Assembly: GCF_000482545.1 (NCBI RefSeq)
Contig: NZ_KI519455.1
Coordinates: 1,487,247-1,551,246, forward strand
Direction of reading: 5' to 3'
Length of the DNA: 64,000 nucleotides
DNA from: Arthrobacter sp. 35W
GTDB taxonomy: Bacteria; Actinomycetota; Actinomycetes; Actinomycetales; Micrococcaceae
Below, in pieces: positions 24,675 through 33,342 of the stretch. The position numbers and the translations under genes were made by a program. A model generated the notes under the pieces. The model worked only from the letters and a program-made list of their open reading frames with translations. It did no database searches and had not been told where the DNA came from. The stretch's first letter is position 1. Each line of letters starts with the position of its first letter.

Positions 24675-25291
24675 ACGGCACACCGCGCGGCGCCAACCGG
24701 ATTCTGCTGGCCCTTTTCGGCCTGGTCTTCCTGGCCGTGGGCGCCCTGCTGATTGCTGTGGCAGCCTTTCCCGCCGCAGCGCGCTGGTGGCAGGGCTGGG
24801 CCAAGCCGGCCGCCGAGTCGCTGGCCGATCTGGCCCACAGCACGGCGCTGCCGGGGCAGGGCGGCAGCTGGCTGTGGATCGCCGTGGCCGTGGCCATGGT
24901 GTTGCTGGTCATCGCCATGATCACCTGGGTGGCCAACCAGGGCAAGGGCCGCGCCTCCACCCTGGTCTCCACAGCCGGGGATGCCCAGGACGACGGCGCC
25001 GCCGGCCGGGTGGCGATCGGTGCCGCCGTGGCCGAACAGGCGCTGAAGACGGCGCTGGCCGAGCGTTCGGATCTGGTGGGCTCGTGGGTCACCACCTACG
25101 AGCTGCGCGGACAGCCCGCCGTCAAGGTGCGGGTGCTGCCGCGCCAGGGCGTGGCCCCGCACACCGTGGCCGCCGACGTTGCAGCCCTCGTGCAGGCGCT
25201 GGATGAGGTGCTGGGCTTCCAAACACCGGTGCTGATCAGCATCGGCGCGGGCGCACGGTCGCGGTTCACGAAGGCCGAGCGAGTCCGCTAG
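24671..25291 (+). CDS. AmaP-like alkaline-shock membrane anchor
   Basis: 206 residues with an N-terminal pair of helices (LLALFGLVFLAVGALLIAVA and IAVAVAMVLLVIAMITWVA) separated by an external loop, then a soluble domain containing TTYELRGQPAVKVRVLPRQGV. This is the layout of AmaP, which tethers Asp23 to the membrane. Its ATG overlaps the preceding TGA. It ends the five-gene overlapping run and is followed by a small hairpin terminator. Confidence 0.75.
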   Translation: MNGTPRGANRILLALFGLVFLAVGALLIAVAAFPAAARWWQGWAKPAAESLADLAHSTALPGQGGSWLWIAVAVAMVLLVIAMITWVANQGKGRASTLVSTAGDAQDDGAAGRVAIGAAVAEQALKTALAERSDLVGSWVTTYELRGQPAVKVRVLPRQGVAPHTVAADVAALVQALDEVLGFQTPVLISIGAGARSRFTKAERVR

Positions 25292-25310
25292 TCTGGGCGT
25301 GCAACACCCC

Positions 25311-25328
25311 ATCCGGCTTCGGCCGGAT
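25311..25328 (+). terminator. Short hairpin after the Asp23 operon
   Basis: ATCCGGC-TTCG-GCCGGAT with a TTT end lies 20 bases after the AmaP-like gene. The UUCG-type tetraloop and stem are stable, but the T-run is short, so termination may be partial. Confidence 0.6.
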
Positions 25329-25363
25329 TTGGACCTAACCAGATCTAACCCAGGGAGTGTCAC

Positions 25364-25756
25364 ATGAGCGAAGTCAACGGCGAGAACCCCATCGAGGCCG
25401 TTCAGGACGCCGCCGCCAATGCGGCCGAGAACGTCGAAGGCGCTGCGCAGGACGCCGCCGAGGGAGCCGCCAACACGGCAGAGGATGCCCTCGGCAACGT
25501 CAAGGAGTTCCTCGGCGACGCCGGCGAAAACCTCAAAGAGGCAGCCGGCGATGTTACCGAAAACGTCAAGGAATTCTTCTCCGGAGACGTGGCGGAAAAC
25601 GCCAAGGATCTGGTGGAGGACGTCACCGAAAACGTCAAGGATTTTGCCGAGGACGCCGCCGAGCACGTCAAGGATTTCGCAGGAGATGCGGCCGAGCACG
25701 CCAAGGGATTGGGCGCCAAGATCGCCGGATTCTTCAAGGGTGACTCGCACAAGTAG
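25364..25756 (+). CDS. Acidic repetitive amphipathic-helix protein (LEA-like)
   Basis: 130 residues, strongly acidic, without hydrophobic core or membrane segment. The middle is built from degenerate repeats of the type ENVKEF, ENVKDF and EHVKDF, spaced with GDVAEN or EDAAEH blocks, which give an amphipathic helix like group-3 LEA and YtxH/CsbD-type stress proteins. The end, GLGAKIAGFFKGD, could bind a membrane surface. It follows the Asp23 operon after a weak hairpin and has a strong terminator, so it may share that stress response. No catalytic function is expected. Confidence 0.75.
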   Translation: MSEVNGENPIEAVQDAAANAAENVEGAAQDAAEGAANTAEDALGNVKEFLGDAGENLKEAAGDVTENVKEFFSGDVAENAKDLVEDVTENVKDFAEDAAEHVKDFAGDAAEHAKGLGAKIAGFFKGDSHK

Positions 25757-25768
25757 GAGTTTCCAGCC

Positions 25769-25808
25769 AAGGGGCGCCACCGGATTTTTCCGGTGGCGCC
25801 CCTTTTTT
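25769..25808 (+). terminator. Strong rho-independent terminator
   Basis: GGGGCGCCACCGG and CCGGTGGCGCCCC form a perfect 13-bp stem ending in a run of T. It separates the LEA-like gene from the ABC importer operon. Confidence 0.95.
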
Positions 25809-25835
25809 GTGCCATGCCACGGAATGGTCACGATT

Positions 25836-25855
25836 ATGTGCAAGCGCTTGCACAT
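25836..25855. promoter_or_regulatory. LacI-family operator of the carbohydrate ABC operon
   Basis: ATGTGCAAGCGCTTGCACAT is a perfect 20-bp palindrome with the central CG typical of LacI-family sites. It overlaps the putative -35 hexamer (25848-25853) of the downstream operon, so the regulator encoded at 29611-30624 should block RNA polymerase binding. Confidence 0.85.
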
Positions 25856-25877
25856 TTGTCATTTTCATCGCTACAGT
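25848..25877 (+). promoter_or_regulatory. Promoter of the carbohydrate ABC operon
   Basis: TTGCAC (25848-25853) and TACAGT (25872-25877), 18 bases apart, lie within and just after the LacI-type palindrome, about 80 bases before the binding-protein gene. Confidence 0.6.
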
Positions 25878-25958
25878 GATCAACATCACTCACCGCGCGG
25901 TCCCTGGGCATGATGGCAGGGGCATGCGCCGGCTCGATATTGGTTGGAGAGAAAGAGC

Positions 25959-27248
25959 ATGGGAATGGGAAATTCACGAAAGTTTGCCCCCTTGGCCGCG
26001 GCGGCCGTGCTGGCATTGGCGCTGGCATCGTGCAGTTCGGGTTCCGGCGGGGGTGGCGGCGGCGGAGGTGGCGGCGATGCGGCCAGCAACCTGGACGGCC
26101 GCGGTCCCATCACGTACGTCCAGGGCAAGGACAACTCCAATGTTGTCCGCCCGCTGCTGGACAAGTGGAACGCCCTGCACCCGGACCAGATCGTCACGTT
26201 CAAGGAGCAGTCCGACAACGCGGACCAGCAGCACGATGACCTGGTCCAGCGGTTCCAGGCCAAGGCCACCGACTACGACGTCGTCGATGTCGACGTGGTC
26301 TGGACGGCGGAGTTCGCCGCCAAGGGCTGGCTCCAGCCGCTGAAGGACACCATGGCCGTCGACACTTCCAAGATGCTGCCGGCCACGGTGAAGACCGCCA
26401 CGTACAAGGGCACGCTCTACGCCGCACCGCAGACCTCCGACGGCGGCATCCTCTACTACCGCAAGGATCTGGTCCCCACCCCGCCCAAGACCTGGGACGA
26501 GATGATGGGCATGTGCTCCATCGCCAAGGCCAACAACATCGGCTGCTATGCCGGACAGTTTGCCAAGTATGAGGGCCTGACGGTGAACGTGGCCGAGGCC
26601 ATCAACACCGCCGGCGGCACCATCGTGGGCGAGGACGGCAAGCCCACCCTCGACACGGCCGACGCCAAGACAGGCCTGAACAACCTGGTCAGCGCCTACA
26701 AGGACGGCAACATCCCCACCGAAGGCATCACCTTCCAGGAGGAGCAGGGCCGGCAGGCCTTTGAGGACGGCAAGCTGCTGTTCCTGCGCAACTGGCCCTA
26801 CGTCTACAACCTGGCCAAGGCCGACGGCGCCTCCACGGTGAAGGACACCTTCGGCATCGCGCCGCTGCCCGGCAAGGACGGCCCCGGCGCCTCCTCCCTG
26901 GGCGGGCACAACCTGGCAGTGAGCGTCTACTCCAAGAACAAGGCCACGGCCAAGGACTTCCTGGCCTTCATGACCAGCGAGGAAACAGAGAAGTTCTACG
27001 CCACCCAGGGCTCGCTGGCCCCTGTCCTCACCTCGCTGTACGACGACCCGGCCCTGGTGGCCCAGCTGCCGTACCTCCCCGTGCTGAAGACCTCCATCGA
27101 GAACGCTGTTCCGCGCCCCGTGTCACCGTTCTACCCGGCCGTCACCAAGGCCATCCAGGACAACGCCTACTCCGCCATCAAGGGCGAAAAGAGCGTTGAC
27201 CAGGCCCTGACCGATATGGCCAGCGCCATCTCCTCGGGCTCCCACTAA
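25959..27248 (+). CDS. Carbohydrate ABC transporter substrate-binding lipoprotein
   Basis: 429 residues from the ATG at 25959, with GGAGA about ten bases ahead. The signal ends in a lipobox LASC (Cys25), followed by a run of glycines and a family-1 solute-binding domain (SNVVRPLLDKWNALHPDQIV, FQAKATDYDVVDVDVVWTAEFAAKGWL, APQTSDGGILYYRKDL). Such proteins feed sugars to MalFG-type permeases; trehalose/maltose-type binding proteins are the nearest kind. A LacI operator controls it, and a hairpin follows before the permease genes. The sugar is not readable from the sequence. Confidence 0.9.
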   Translation: MGMGNSRKFAPLAAAAVLALALASCSSGSGGGGGGGGGGDAASNLDGRGPITYVQGKDNSNVVRPLLDKWNALHPDQIVTFKEQSDNADQQHDDLVQRFQAKATDYDVVDVDVVWTAEFAAKGWLQPLKDTMAVDTSKMLPATVKTATYKGTLYAAPQTSDGGILYYRKDLVPTPPKTWDEMMGMCSIAKANNIGCYAGQFAKYEGLTVNVAEAINTAGGTIVGEDGKPTLDTADAKTGLNNLVSAYKDGNIPTEGITFQEEQGRQAFEDGKLLFLRNWPYVYNLAKADGASTVKDTFGIAPLPGKDGPGASSLGGHNLAVSVYSKNKATAKDFLAFMTSEETEKFYATQGSLAPVLTSLYDDPALVAQLPYLPVLKTSIENAVPRPVSPFYPAVTKAIQDNAYSAIKGEKSVDQALTDMASAISSGSH

Positions 27249-27254
27249 GCGCGT

Positions 27255-27285
27255 GCGGTGGGCGGCCCTCCCGGCCGCCCACCGC
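27255..27285 (+). promoter_or_regulatory. Intercistronic hairpin between binding protein and permease genes
   Basis: GCGGTGGGCGGCC and its exact complement form a 13-bp stem with a 5-nt loop, and no T-run. In many sugar ABC operons a hairpin here protects the binding-protein mRNA or lets only part of the transcripts proceed. Confidence 0.6.
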
Positions 27286-27369
27286 CGTCGGGCATTCCCG
27301 GTGCCGCCTTGAGGCACCATTGCGGGGCAGCGGCGCACAGCTGCCATCCATACGGTGAAAGGAGAGGCC

Positions 27370-28404
27370 ATGTCCACCCACGCGCAGCCAACGACGGTTC
27401 GCGGGACCGCCGGCCCCAACGCAGGACACGAAAACAAAGAAGTAGGCCAGGACCGCAAGGCCAAAACCCAGGGGCGGTGGGCGGCGACACTCATCCTTCC
27501 CACCGTGATCGTGCTGGGCATCGTCATCGTCTATCCGGTGGTCAATGCGATCATCATGTCCTTCCAACAGGATGAGGGCCTGGACCCGGTGACCGGCAGT
27601 TTTGTGGCCGGCGGCTTCGCCGGGGTGGCCAACTACGTGCACTGGCTGTTCCAACAGTGCCCCGCCCCCGACGGCGGAACCACCGCCTGCTCGCCCGGCA
27701 GCCTTGGCGCGCAGTTCTGGTCCGCCATGGGCACCACGTTTTTCTTCACCGTTGTCACGGTGGTCTTGGAAACGGTGCTGGGCTTCTGGATGGCCATCAT
27801 CATGGCCCGGACCTTCAAGGGCCGCAGCGCCCTGCGGGCCGCGGTGCTGGTTCCGTGGGCCATCCCCACGGCCGTCACGGCCAAGCTGTGGTTCTTCATC
27901 TTTGCCTTTGACGGCATCGCCAACAAGCTCTTCGGCACCGCCATCCTCTGGACCGGCTCCGAGGGACCCGCCCGGACGGCGATCATCATTGCCGATGTTT
28001 GGAAGACCACCCCGTTCATGGCGCTGCTGATCCTGGCCGGTCTGCAGATGATCCCGGCCGAGGTCTACGAAGCCGCCAAGGTGGACGGCGCCTCCGCCTG
28101 GCAGCGCTTCACCCAGATCACGCTGCCGCTGGTGAAGCCGGCGCTGATGGTGGCCATCCTGTTCCGTGTGCTTGACGCCCTGCGCATGTACGACCTTCCG
28201 GCCATCATGACCGGAGGAGCCAACGGCACCACCACGCTGTCCATCCTCGTGGTGGACCAGATCAGGCAGGGCTTCAACTCCGCCGCGGCCCTGTCCACCA
28301 TCACGTTCCTTGTCATCTTCCTCGTGGCGTTCATCTTTGTCCGCTTCCTGGGGGCCAATGCCGTCCAATCCGCCACCGGCCCCGGAAAGGGGAAGGGCAA
28401 ATGA
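27370..28404 (+). CDS. Sugar ABC transporter permease (MalF/UgpA type)
   Basis: 344 residues from the ATG at 27370, preceded by AAAGGAGAGG. Six or so helices follow a charged N-terminal tail of about 35 residues. EAAKVDGASAWQRFTQITLPLVKP is the EAA loop that docks on the ATPase. It forms the translocation pair with the next gene, whose ATG overlaps its TGA. Confidence 0.92.
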   Translation: MSTHAQPTTVRGTAGPNAGHENKEVGQDRKAKTQGRWAATLILPTVIVLGIVIVYPVVNAIIMSFQQDEGLDPVTGSFVAGGFAGVANYVHWLFQQCPAPDGGTTACSPGSLGAQFWSAMGTTFFFTVVTVVLETVLGFWMAIIMARTFKGRSALRAAVLVPWAIPTAVTAKLWFFIFAFDGIANKLFGTAILWTGSEGPARTAIIIADVWKTTPFMALLILAGLQMIPAEVYEAAKVDGASAWQRFTQITLPLVKPALMVAILFRVLDALRMYDLPAIMTGGANGTTTLSILVVDQIRQGFNSAAALSTITFLVIFLVAFIFVRFLGANAVQSATGPGKGKGK

Positions 28405-29294
28405 GCATCTCAACAGCCAAAGCCGCCAGTGCCGCCGCCGCGGCGCCGCATCTGGCCGCCAAGCGTCGTGAACGCTGGGCGAACGGCCGCACCTACATCA
28501 GCGCCGCACTGATCTTCATTTGGTGCCTGCTGCCGTTCTATTGGATGATCGTCACGGCGTTTCGGGATGTCGGCTACACCTTCGACCCCACGCCGTTCTT
28601 CACCCACGTCACCTGGGACAACTTCACCACGGTGTTCTCCGAGGATCTGGGCAACCACTTTGCCCGGAACCTGCTCAACTCGCTCCTCGTGGCCGGCGTG
28701 ACCACCATCGTCGCCCTGCTGTTCGGCGTCTTTGCCGCCTACGCCCTGGCCCGGCTGGAGTTCCGCTTCAAGTTCCTGGTGCTGGGGTTTGTCCTTGGGG
28801 CTTCGATGTTCCCCGGTGTGGCACTGGTGACCCCGCTGTTCCAGCTGTTCACCAACATTGGCTGGTACGGCACCTACCAGGCGCTGATCATTCCGAACAT
28901 CTCCTTTGTGCTCCCGCTGACCGTGTACACGCTGACCTCGTTCTTCCGCGAGATGCCGTGGGAGCTTGAGGAATCGGCACGCATCGATGGCTGCACGCAG
29001 GGCCAGGCCTTCCGCAAGGTGATCATGCCGCTGGCCGCACCGGCGGTGTTCACCACGGCCATCCTGGCGTTCATCGCGGCCTGGAATGAGTTCCTGATTG
29101 CCAGCCAGCTCTCCAACGAATCGACCAAGACCGTCACAGTGGCCATTGCCTACTTCGCCGGGGCGCAGCCGCACCAGGAGCCGTACACCGCCGTCATGGC
29201 GGCCGGCACAGTGGTGACCATCCCGCTGGTGATCCTGGTGCTGGTGTTCCAGCGCAAGATCGTCGCCGGCCTGACCGCCGGAGCCGTCAAGTAA
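28401..29294 (+). CDS. Sugar ABC transporter permease (MalG/UgpE type)
   Basis: 297 residues with six helices. The EAA loop is represented by ELEESARIDGCTQGQAFRKVIMPLAAP. It overlaps the previous gene (ATGA) and is overlapped by the next (TAATG). No ATP-binding subunit is encoded in the operon, so a shared MsiK-type ATPase elsewhere in the genome is expected, as in other actinobacterial sugar importers. Confidence 0.92.
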   Translation: MSISTAKAASAAAAAPHLAAKRRERWANGRTYISAALIFIWCLLPFYWMIVTAFRDVGYTFDPTPFFTHVTWDNFTTVFSEDLGNHFARNLLNSLLVAGVTTIVALLFGVFAAYALARLEFRFKFLVLGFVLGASMFPGVALVTPLFQLFTNIGWYGTYQALIIPNISFVLPLTVYTLTSFFREMPWELEESARIDGCTQGQAFRKVIMPLAAPAVFTTAILAFIAAWNEFLIASQLSNESTKTVTVAIAYFAGAQPHQEPYTAVMAAGTVVTIPLVILVLVFQRKIVAGLTAGAVK

Positions 29295-29563
29295 TGGCCG
29301 CCCGGGATCAGACCTCCGCCGGGCAGGAGAACGGTGCCGAGGCCAGTGGGGCCAGGCAGCGCAGTGCCGAGGATTTTGACATAATTATCGGCTTCCTGGG
29401 CTTCTGGGGAATAGTCGTATTGGCCACCACCGTCTGGATGGAAGTGACAGGCCAGCCGGCACTCGGCTGGGCCATGGCACTGCTGGCCATCGTCTTGGCC
29501 TTCTGGGGCATGCTGCGGCTGCGCAGCAAACTGCCCCGGCGGATCGCCCGGCGCCGGAACTAG
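29294..29563 (+). CDS. Small two-helix membrane protein in the ABC operon
   Basis: 89 residues: a polar N-terminus, two membrane helices (about 29-47 and 55-74) and a basic end (RLRSKLPRRIARRRN). Its ATG overlaps the stop of the second permease. No domain is recognised. Its tight coupling to the permease gene suggests a role with the importer, but it may simply ride in the operon. Confidence 0.7.
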   Translation: MAARDQTSAGQENGAEASGARQRSAEDFDIIIGFLGFWGIVVLATTVWMEVTGQPALGWAMALLAIVLAFWGMLRLRSKLPRRIARRRN

Positions 29564-29610
29564 CGGCGCTGGGAAGTCCGGCATGGCCTTTCACGCAGGA
29601 AGGAGGGGCA

Positions 29611-30624
29611 GTGGCTGTCAGCATTGACGACGTCGCCGCCCTGGCCCAGGTCTCCACGGCAACCGTCTCCCGGGCCATCCGGGGGCTGCCGCGCGTGAGC
29701 CCGGCAACCCGGGCGCGGATTCTGGCCGCCGTCGAGGAGCTGGGCTATGTGGCCTCGCCCTCGGCGAGCGGTCTGGCCACCGGCCGCACCCGGACGGTCG
29801 GCGTGCTGGCGCCCTACGCCGACCGCTGGTACTTTGGCCACTCGATCGAGGGCGTGGACAAGGCGCTGCGCGAGAACGGCTACAACCTGCTCCTCTTCAG
29901 CCTCGGCGGCTATGCGGGCGGGCGCAAACGCTTCTTCACCGGCAACATGGTGCGCAAGCAGATCGACGCCCTGGTGGTCCTGTGCCTCGGTTTGACCGAG
30001 GACGAGTTGGAGCAGTTGCACAAGACGGAGATCCCGCTGATCGCCGTCGGCGGTCCGGTGGCCGGCTGTTCGTCGGTCATGATCGACGACGGCGCCGCCG
30101 CGGAGCTGGCCACACGGCACCTGATCGAACTGGGGCACACGAGGATCGCGCATATGCATGGCGCCGTGGAGGACAAGCTCAATTTTGCCGTCCCGGCCCT
30201 GCGCACCGAGGCCTTCACCCGGACCATGGCTGCCGCGGGTCTGGCCTGCCCGCCGCAGTGGAATGTGGCGGGAAACTTCACCGTGACGGAGGGCGTCCAA
30301 GCGGCGCGGGCGCTCTTTGACGCCCCGGGGCCCAAGCCCACGGCCATCTTCTGCGCCTCGGACGAAATGGCCATGGGGCTGATGTTCGAGGCCCAGCGCC
30401 GGGGGATCAGGATTCCGCAGGATCTGTCGGTGGTGGGTATCGACGACCACGAATTCTCCGCCGCGGCCGGACTGACGACCATCCGCCAGGAGCCCACCGA
30501 GCACGGATATCTGGCCGCCCGGATGCTGATGGCCGAACTCGCCGGTGCCGCAGGGTCCATCGAGGACATGCTGCAGCCCATTGAGCTGGTGGTGCGCGGT
30601 TCCACCGCGCCGCCGCCAGCCTAG
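29611..30624 (+). CDS. LacI-family transcriptional repressor of the ABC operon
   Basis: 337 residues from a GTG with GGAGGGG close ahead. The N-terminal helix-turn-helix and hinge (SIDDVAALAQVSTATVSRAI) and the periplasmic-binding-protein-like sensor domain (TVGVLAPYADRWYF through GIDDHEFSAAAGLTTI) are complete. As the last gene of the cluster and the only LacI protein here, it is the natural ligand-controlled repressor for the perfect palindrome at 25836-25855. Confidence 0.92.
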   Translation: MAVSIDDVAALAQVSTATVSRAIRGLPRVSPATRARILAAVEELGYVASPSASGLATGRTRTVGVLAPYADRWYFGHSIEGVDKALRENGYNLLLFSLGGYAGGRKRFFTGNMVRKQIDALVVLCLGLTEDELEQLHKTEIPLIAVGGPVAGCSSVMIDDGAAAELATRHLIELGHTRIAHMHGAVEDKLNFAVPALRTEAFTRTMAAAGLACPPQWNVAGNFTVTEGVQAARALFDAPGPKPTAIFCASDEMAMGLMFEAQRRGIRIPQDLSVVGIDDHEFSAAAGLTTIRQEPTEHGYLAARMLMAELAGAAGSIEDMLQPIELVVRGSTAPPPA

Positions 30625-30668
30625 CGTTCCAATGGAGCGAAGCGACATTGGGGGCGCGACGGCGTTGG

Positions 30669-31511
30669 TCAGCTGGCGCGGGCCAGCTGGCGGATCGGGA
30701 TCCAGCGGGAAGCCAGCCGCCGGTAGGCGGCCGCCGCTCCGGTCAGATCGCCCTCGGCCAGGCATTCCAGGCCCAGCCTGACATCCACCGGGGACTCGTC
30801 GGGGTAGACGCGGTTGGCCACCGGACCGTAGTCCAGCTCCACCACGGCATCGCGGGAGTATCCGCCCAGCCAGTCGTGCAGCTGGTCCAGTTCCTCGTAC
30901 AGATCAAGGTCCGGCGCGTTTTCCTCCAGCATCACCAGCACCGAGGCGGCGCGGTGGGCTGCCAGCGGCAGCGGCACCTGGATGCGGACGGTGAGCACCT
31001 GCCCGGCGGCCTCCACCACCTCGGTGCGGTCCCGTTCGGAGACCAGGACAAACCAGCTAAAGGGGATGCCCCAGGTGGAAATGCGCGTCTGCACCGGAGT
31101 GGACATGCCCTCGGAGCCATCGGCCCGCCGTCGAGCCGGCGCCCACACCTCCTCCGGCATCAGCATCTGTGCCAGATGGGCTGTGGGGCCGTGCTGGAAA
31201 TCGGCAGCGGCCTGGTACGAGCGGGCCACCACCTGGTTGGGGGAGTAGAGCGTGGGAAGCTCGGGGTCCATCTGCAGGGTGCGGACCCGCTCCACGGCAT
31301 GCGTGGGCAGCGGGTTGGCGTTGTCCCGGCTGATCCGGCCGAGCGAATCCGCCAGCTCCTGGGCATCGATGCTCACCCGGTCCTGGCCCAGCACCAGATG
31401 TTCCTCGATGTAGCGCTGCTGGGCCGCCGTGTAGCTCTCCAGCGGCTGGTAGATGCGCAGGCTGGAGACATACGGGAGCGAGGCCCCGCCCAAATACAGC
31501 CCGTTGCGCAT
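30669..31511 (-). CDS. Conserved actinobacterial protein of unknown function
   Basis: 280 residues, soluble, no signal peptide. The first part (YLGGASLPYVSSLRIYQPLESYTAAQQRYIEEHLV) and a central RISTWGIPFSWFVLVSERDR block look well ordered, but I recognise no catalytic motif. It begins two bases after the xthA stop on the same strand and is therefore probably co-transcribed with exonuclease III; a link to DNA repair is only a guess. Its 3' end faces the convergent lacI gene. Confidence 0.65.
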   Translation of the reverse strand: MRNGLYLGGASLPYVSSLRIYQPLESYTAAQQRYIEEHLVLGQDRVSIDAQELADSLGRISRDNANPLPTHAVERVRTLQMDPELPTLYSPNQVVARSYQAAADFQHGPTAHLAQMLMPEEVWAPARRRADGSEGMSTPVQTRISTWGIPFSWFVLVSERDRTEVVEAAGQVLTVRIQVPLPLAAHRAASVLVMLEENAPDLDLYEELDQLHDWLGGYSRDAVVELDYGPVANRVYPDESPVDVRLGLECLAEGDLTGAAAAYRRLASRWIPIRQLARAS

Positions 31512-31513
31512 TC

Positions 31514-32317
31514 CTACCCCAGTTCCACGATCACGGGCGCATGGTCCGAGGCACCCTTGCCTTTGCGTTCCTCACGGTCGATCTCCGCTGCCACCACACG
31601 GGATGCCAGTGCGGGGGAGGCCATCACGAAGTCGATCCGCATGCCCTCCTTCTTGGGGAAGCGCAGCTGGGTGTAGTCCCAGTAGGTGTAGACGCCCGGG
31701 CCCGGGTGCAGCGGGCGGACGACGTCGGCAAAGCCGGCCTCCTCAAAGGCGTGGAAGGCCGCGCGCTCCGGGGCGCTGACGTGGGTCAGGCCCTCGGAGA
31801 TGAAGTAGTCGATGTCCCAGACGTCGTCATCCTGCGGGGCGATGTTCCAATCGCCCATCAAGGCGATCTCCGACGCCGGGTTCTCCGCCAGCCAGCCGGT
31901 GGCCTGGTCCTTGAGGACATCCAGCCACGCCAGCTTGTAGGGCATGTGGGGATCCTCCAGCGCACGGCCGTTGGGAACGTAGAGGCTCCAGATGCGCACA
32001 CCGTTGCAGGTGGCGGCAATCGCCCGGGCCTCCTGCTCCGGGGTCTTGCCCGGCTTGGCGAACTCGGGCTGCCCCGCAAAGGTGCGCTCGACGTCGTCGA
32101 GCCCCACCCGGGAGGCGATGGCCACACCGTTCCACTGGCTGAATCCGAAGTGGGCCACCTCGTAGCCGTTGTTTTCGAACAGCTCCCAGGGGAAGTTCTC
32201 GTCCTTGCACTTGGTTTCCTGGATGGCCAGCACATCCACATCGGAGCGGCGCAGCCACTCCTCCACACGGTCGGCACGGGCGCGGAGGGAATTGACGTTC
32301 CAGGTTGCAATCTTCAC
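31514..32317 (-). CDS. xthA: Exodeoxyribonuclease III / AP endonuclease
   Basis: 267 residues from the GTG at 32317 (MKIATWNVNSLRAR when translated). The exonuclease-endonuclease-phosphatase fold has all active-site pieces: Asn in WNVNS, Glu34 in IQETK, Asp and Asn in MGDWNIAP and the Asp-His of GASDHAPV. It acts on abasic sites and 3' blocked ends in base-excision repair. An upstream in-frame start at 32338 adds seven residues without family support. Confidence 0.93.
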   Translation of the reverse strand: MKIATWNVNSLRARADRVEEWLRRSDVDVLAIQETKCKDENFPWELFENNGYEVAHFGFSQWNGVAIASRVGLDDVERTFAGQPEFAKPGKTPEQEARAIAATCNGVRIWSLYVPNGRALEDPHMPYKLAWLDVLKDQATGWLAENPASEIALMGDWNIAPQDDDVWDIDYFISEGLTHVSAPERAAFHAFEEAGFADVVRPLHPGPGVYTYWDYTQLRFPKKEGMRIDFVMASPALASRVVAAEIDREERKGKGASDHAPVIVELG

Positions 32318-32341
32318 AGACCCCACGTTACCAACCACCCC

Positions 32342-32412
32342 CGCCCAACTGGGTGACAGCTATCGCACAAAAACCCGTCCCAGATGTGACACAAGTGTCA
32401 CTCAGTTGGGCG
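32342..32412. repeat. Long-range hairpin overlapping the nadE stop (AACTGnG family)
   Basis: The arms CGCCCAACTGGGTGACA (32342-32358) and TGTCACTCAGTTGGGCG (32396-32412) pair with one mismatch across a 37-nt loop, which itself holds GTGACAC-aa-GTGTCAC overlapping the right arm. The right arm contains the nadE stop (32398-32400). It separates nadE from xthA on the same strand and may act as a terminator or as alternative structures. Confidence 0.65.
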
Positions 32413-33228
32413 CCACCAGGAATCCAGCAGGGTGACAGGCACCGTGCGCTTGTGCCGGGTCATCAGGTACCGGCGTTCGATGGCCTCGGCGGCGGCGTCC
32501 GGGACACCCCGGCCCTCGAGGTAGTCATCGATGGTGTCGTAGGAGATGCCGAGCTCGTCCTCGTCCGTGCGGCCGGGCCTGCCGTCGAGCAGATCGGCCG
32601 TGGGGACCTTGTTCCAGATGCGCTCGTCGGCCCCGAGTTCGCGCAGCAGCGCCCGGTTCTGCCGCTTGTTCAGCGTGAACAGCGGCAGCACATCGGCGCC
32701 GCCGTCGCCGAACTTGGTGAAGAACCCGGTGACGGATTCTGCGGCGTGGTCAGTGCCGATGACCAGCAGATTCCGCTGCCCGGCTAGGGCGTACTGGGCA
32801 ATCATGCGCGAGCGGGCCTTGATGTTGCCCTTGTTGAAATCGGTGATGACCTCACCGGTGGTGGCGGTGTATTCATCCTGGAAGCCGTCCACGGCCGGGG
32901 AGATGTTGTAGGTCCAGGAGGTCTTGGGGGCGATGAAATCCAGGGCTGCCTGCGCGTCATCTTCGTCATGTTGGACGCCGTAGGGCAGCCGCACGGCCAC
33001 GAAATCGGCCTCGGTGCCCTCCGCCGCCAGCTCCTCGACGGCGAGCTGGGCCAGCCTGCCGGCGAGCGAGGAATCCAATCCGCCGCTGATGCCGAGCACA
33101 AATCCCTTGGTGTGGGTGGCCTTGAGGTAGTCCTTGAGGAAGCCCACCCGGCGCGCAATCTCCGCCGCGGGGTCGATGCTGGGCTGCACACCGAGTTCGT
33201 CAATAATCCGTGCCTGGAGTTCTCGCAT
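32398..33228 (-). CDS. nadE: NH3-dependent NAD+ synthetase
   Basis: 276 residues from the ATG at 33228, which matches the start of Bacillus and E. coli NadE ([19 protein letters not shown]). The ATP pyrophosphatase P-loop is SGGLDSS (residues 48-54); [26 protein letters not shown] and the [26 protein letters not shown] blocks complete the active site. There is no amidase domain, so ammonia rather than glutamine is the nitrogen donor. It makes NAD+ from nicotinate adenine dinucleotide. Confidence 0.95.
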   Translation of the reverse strand: MRELQARIIDELGVQPSIDPAAEIARRVGFLKDYLKATHTKGFVLGISGGLDSSLAGRLAQLAVEELAAEGTEADFVAVRLPYGVQHDEDDAQAALDFIAPKTSWTYNISPAVDGFQDEYTATTGEVITDFNKGNIKARSRMIAQYALAGQRNLLVIGTDHAAESVTGFFTKFGDGGADVLPLFTLNKRQNRALLRELGADERIWNKVPTADLLDGRPGRTDEDELGISYDTIDDYLEGRGVPDAAAEAIERRYLMTRHKRTVPVTLLDSWWRPTE

Positions 33229-33342
33229 GGGCACAAGCCTAATGGCCACGGGGACGTAGACGAGCGCAGTGAGACCGGGGATGACGCTGGGCGCCCGCGG
33301 CCCGGGCCGCCCGCCGTGGCGCCGCCTTATAGAATTGGAGCC

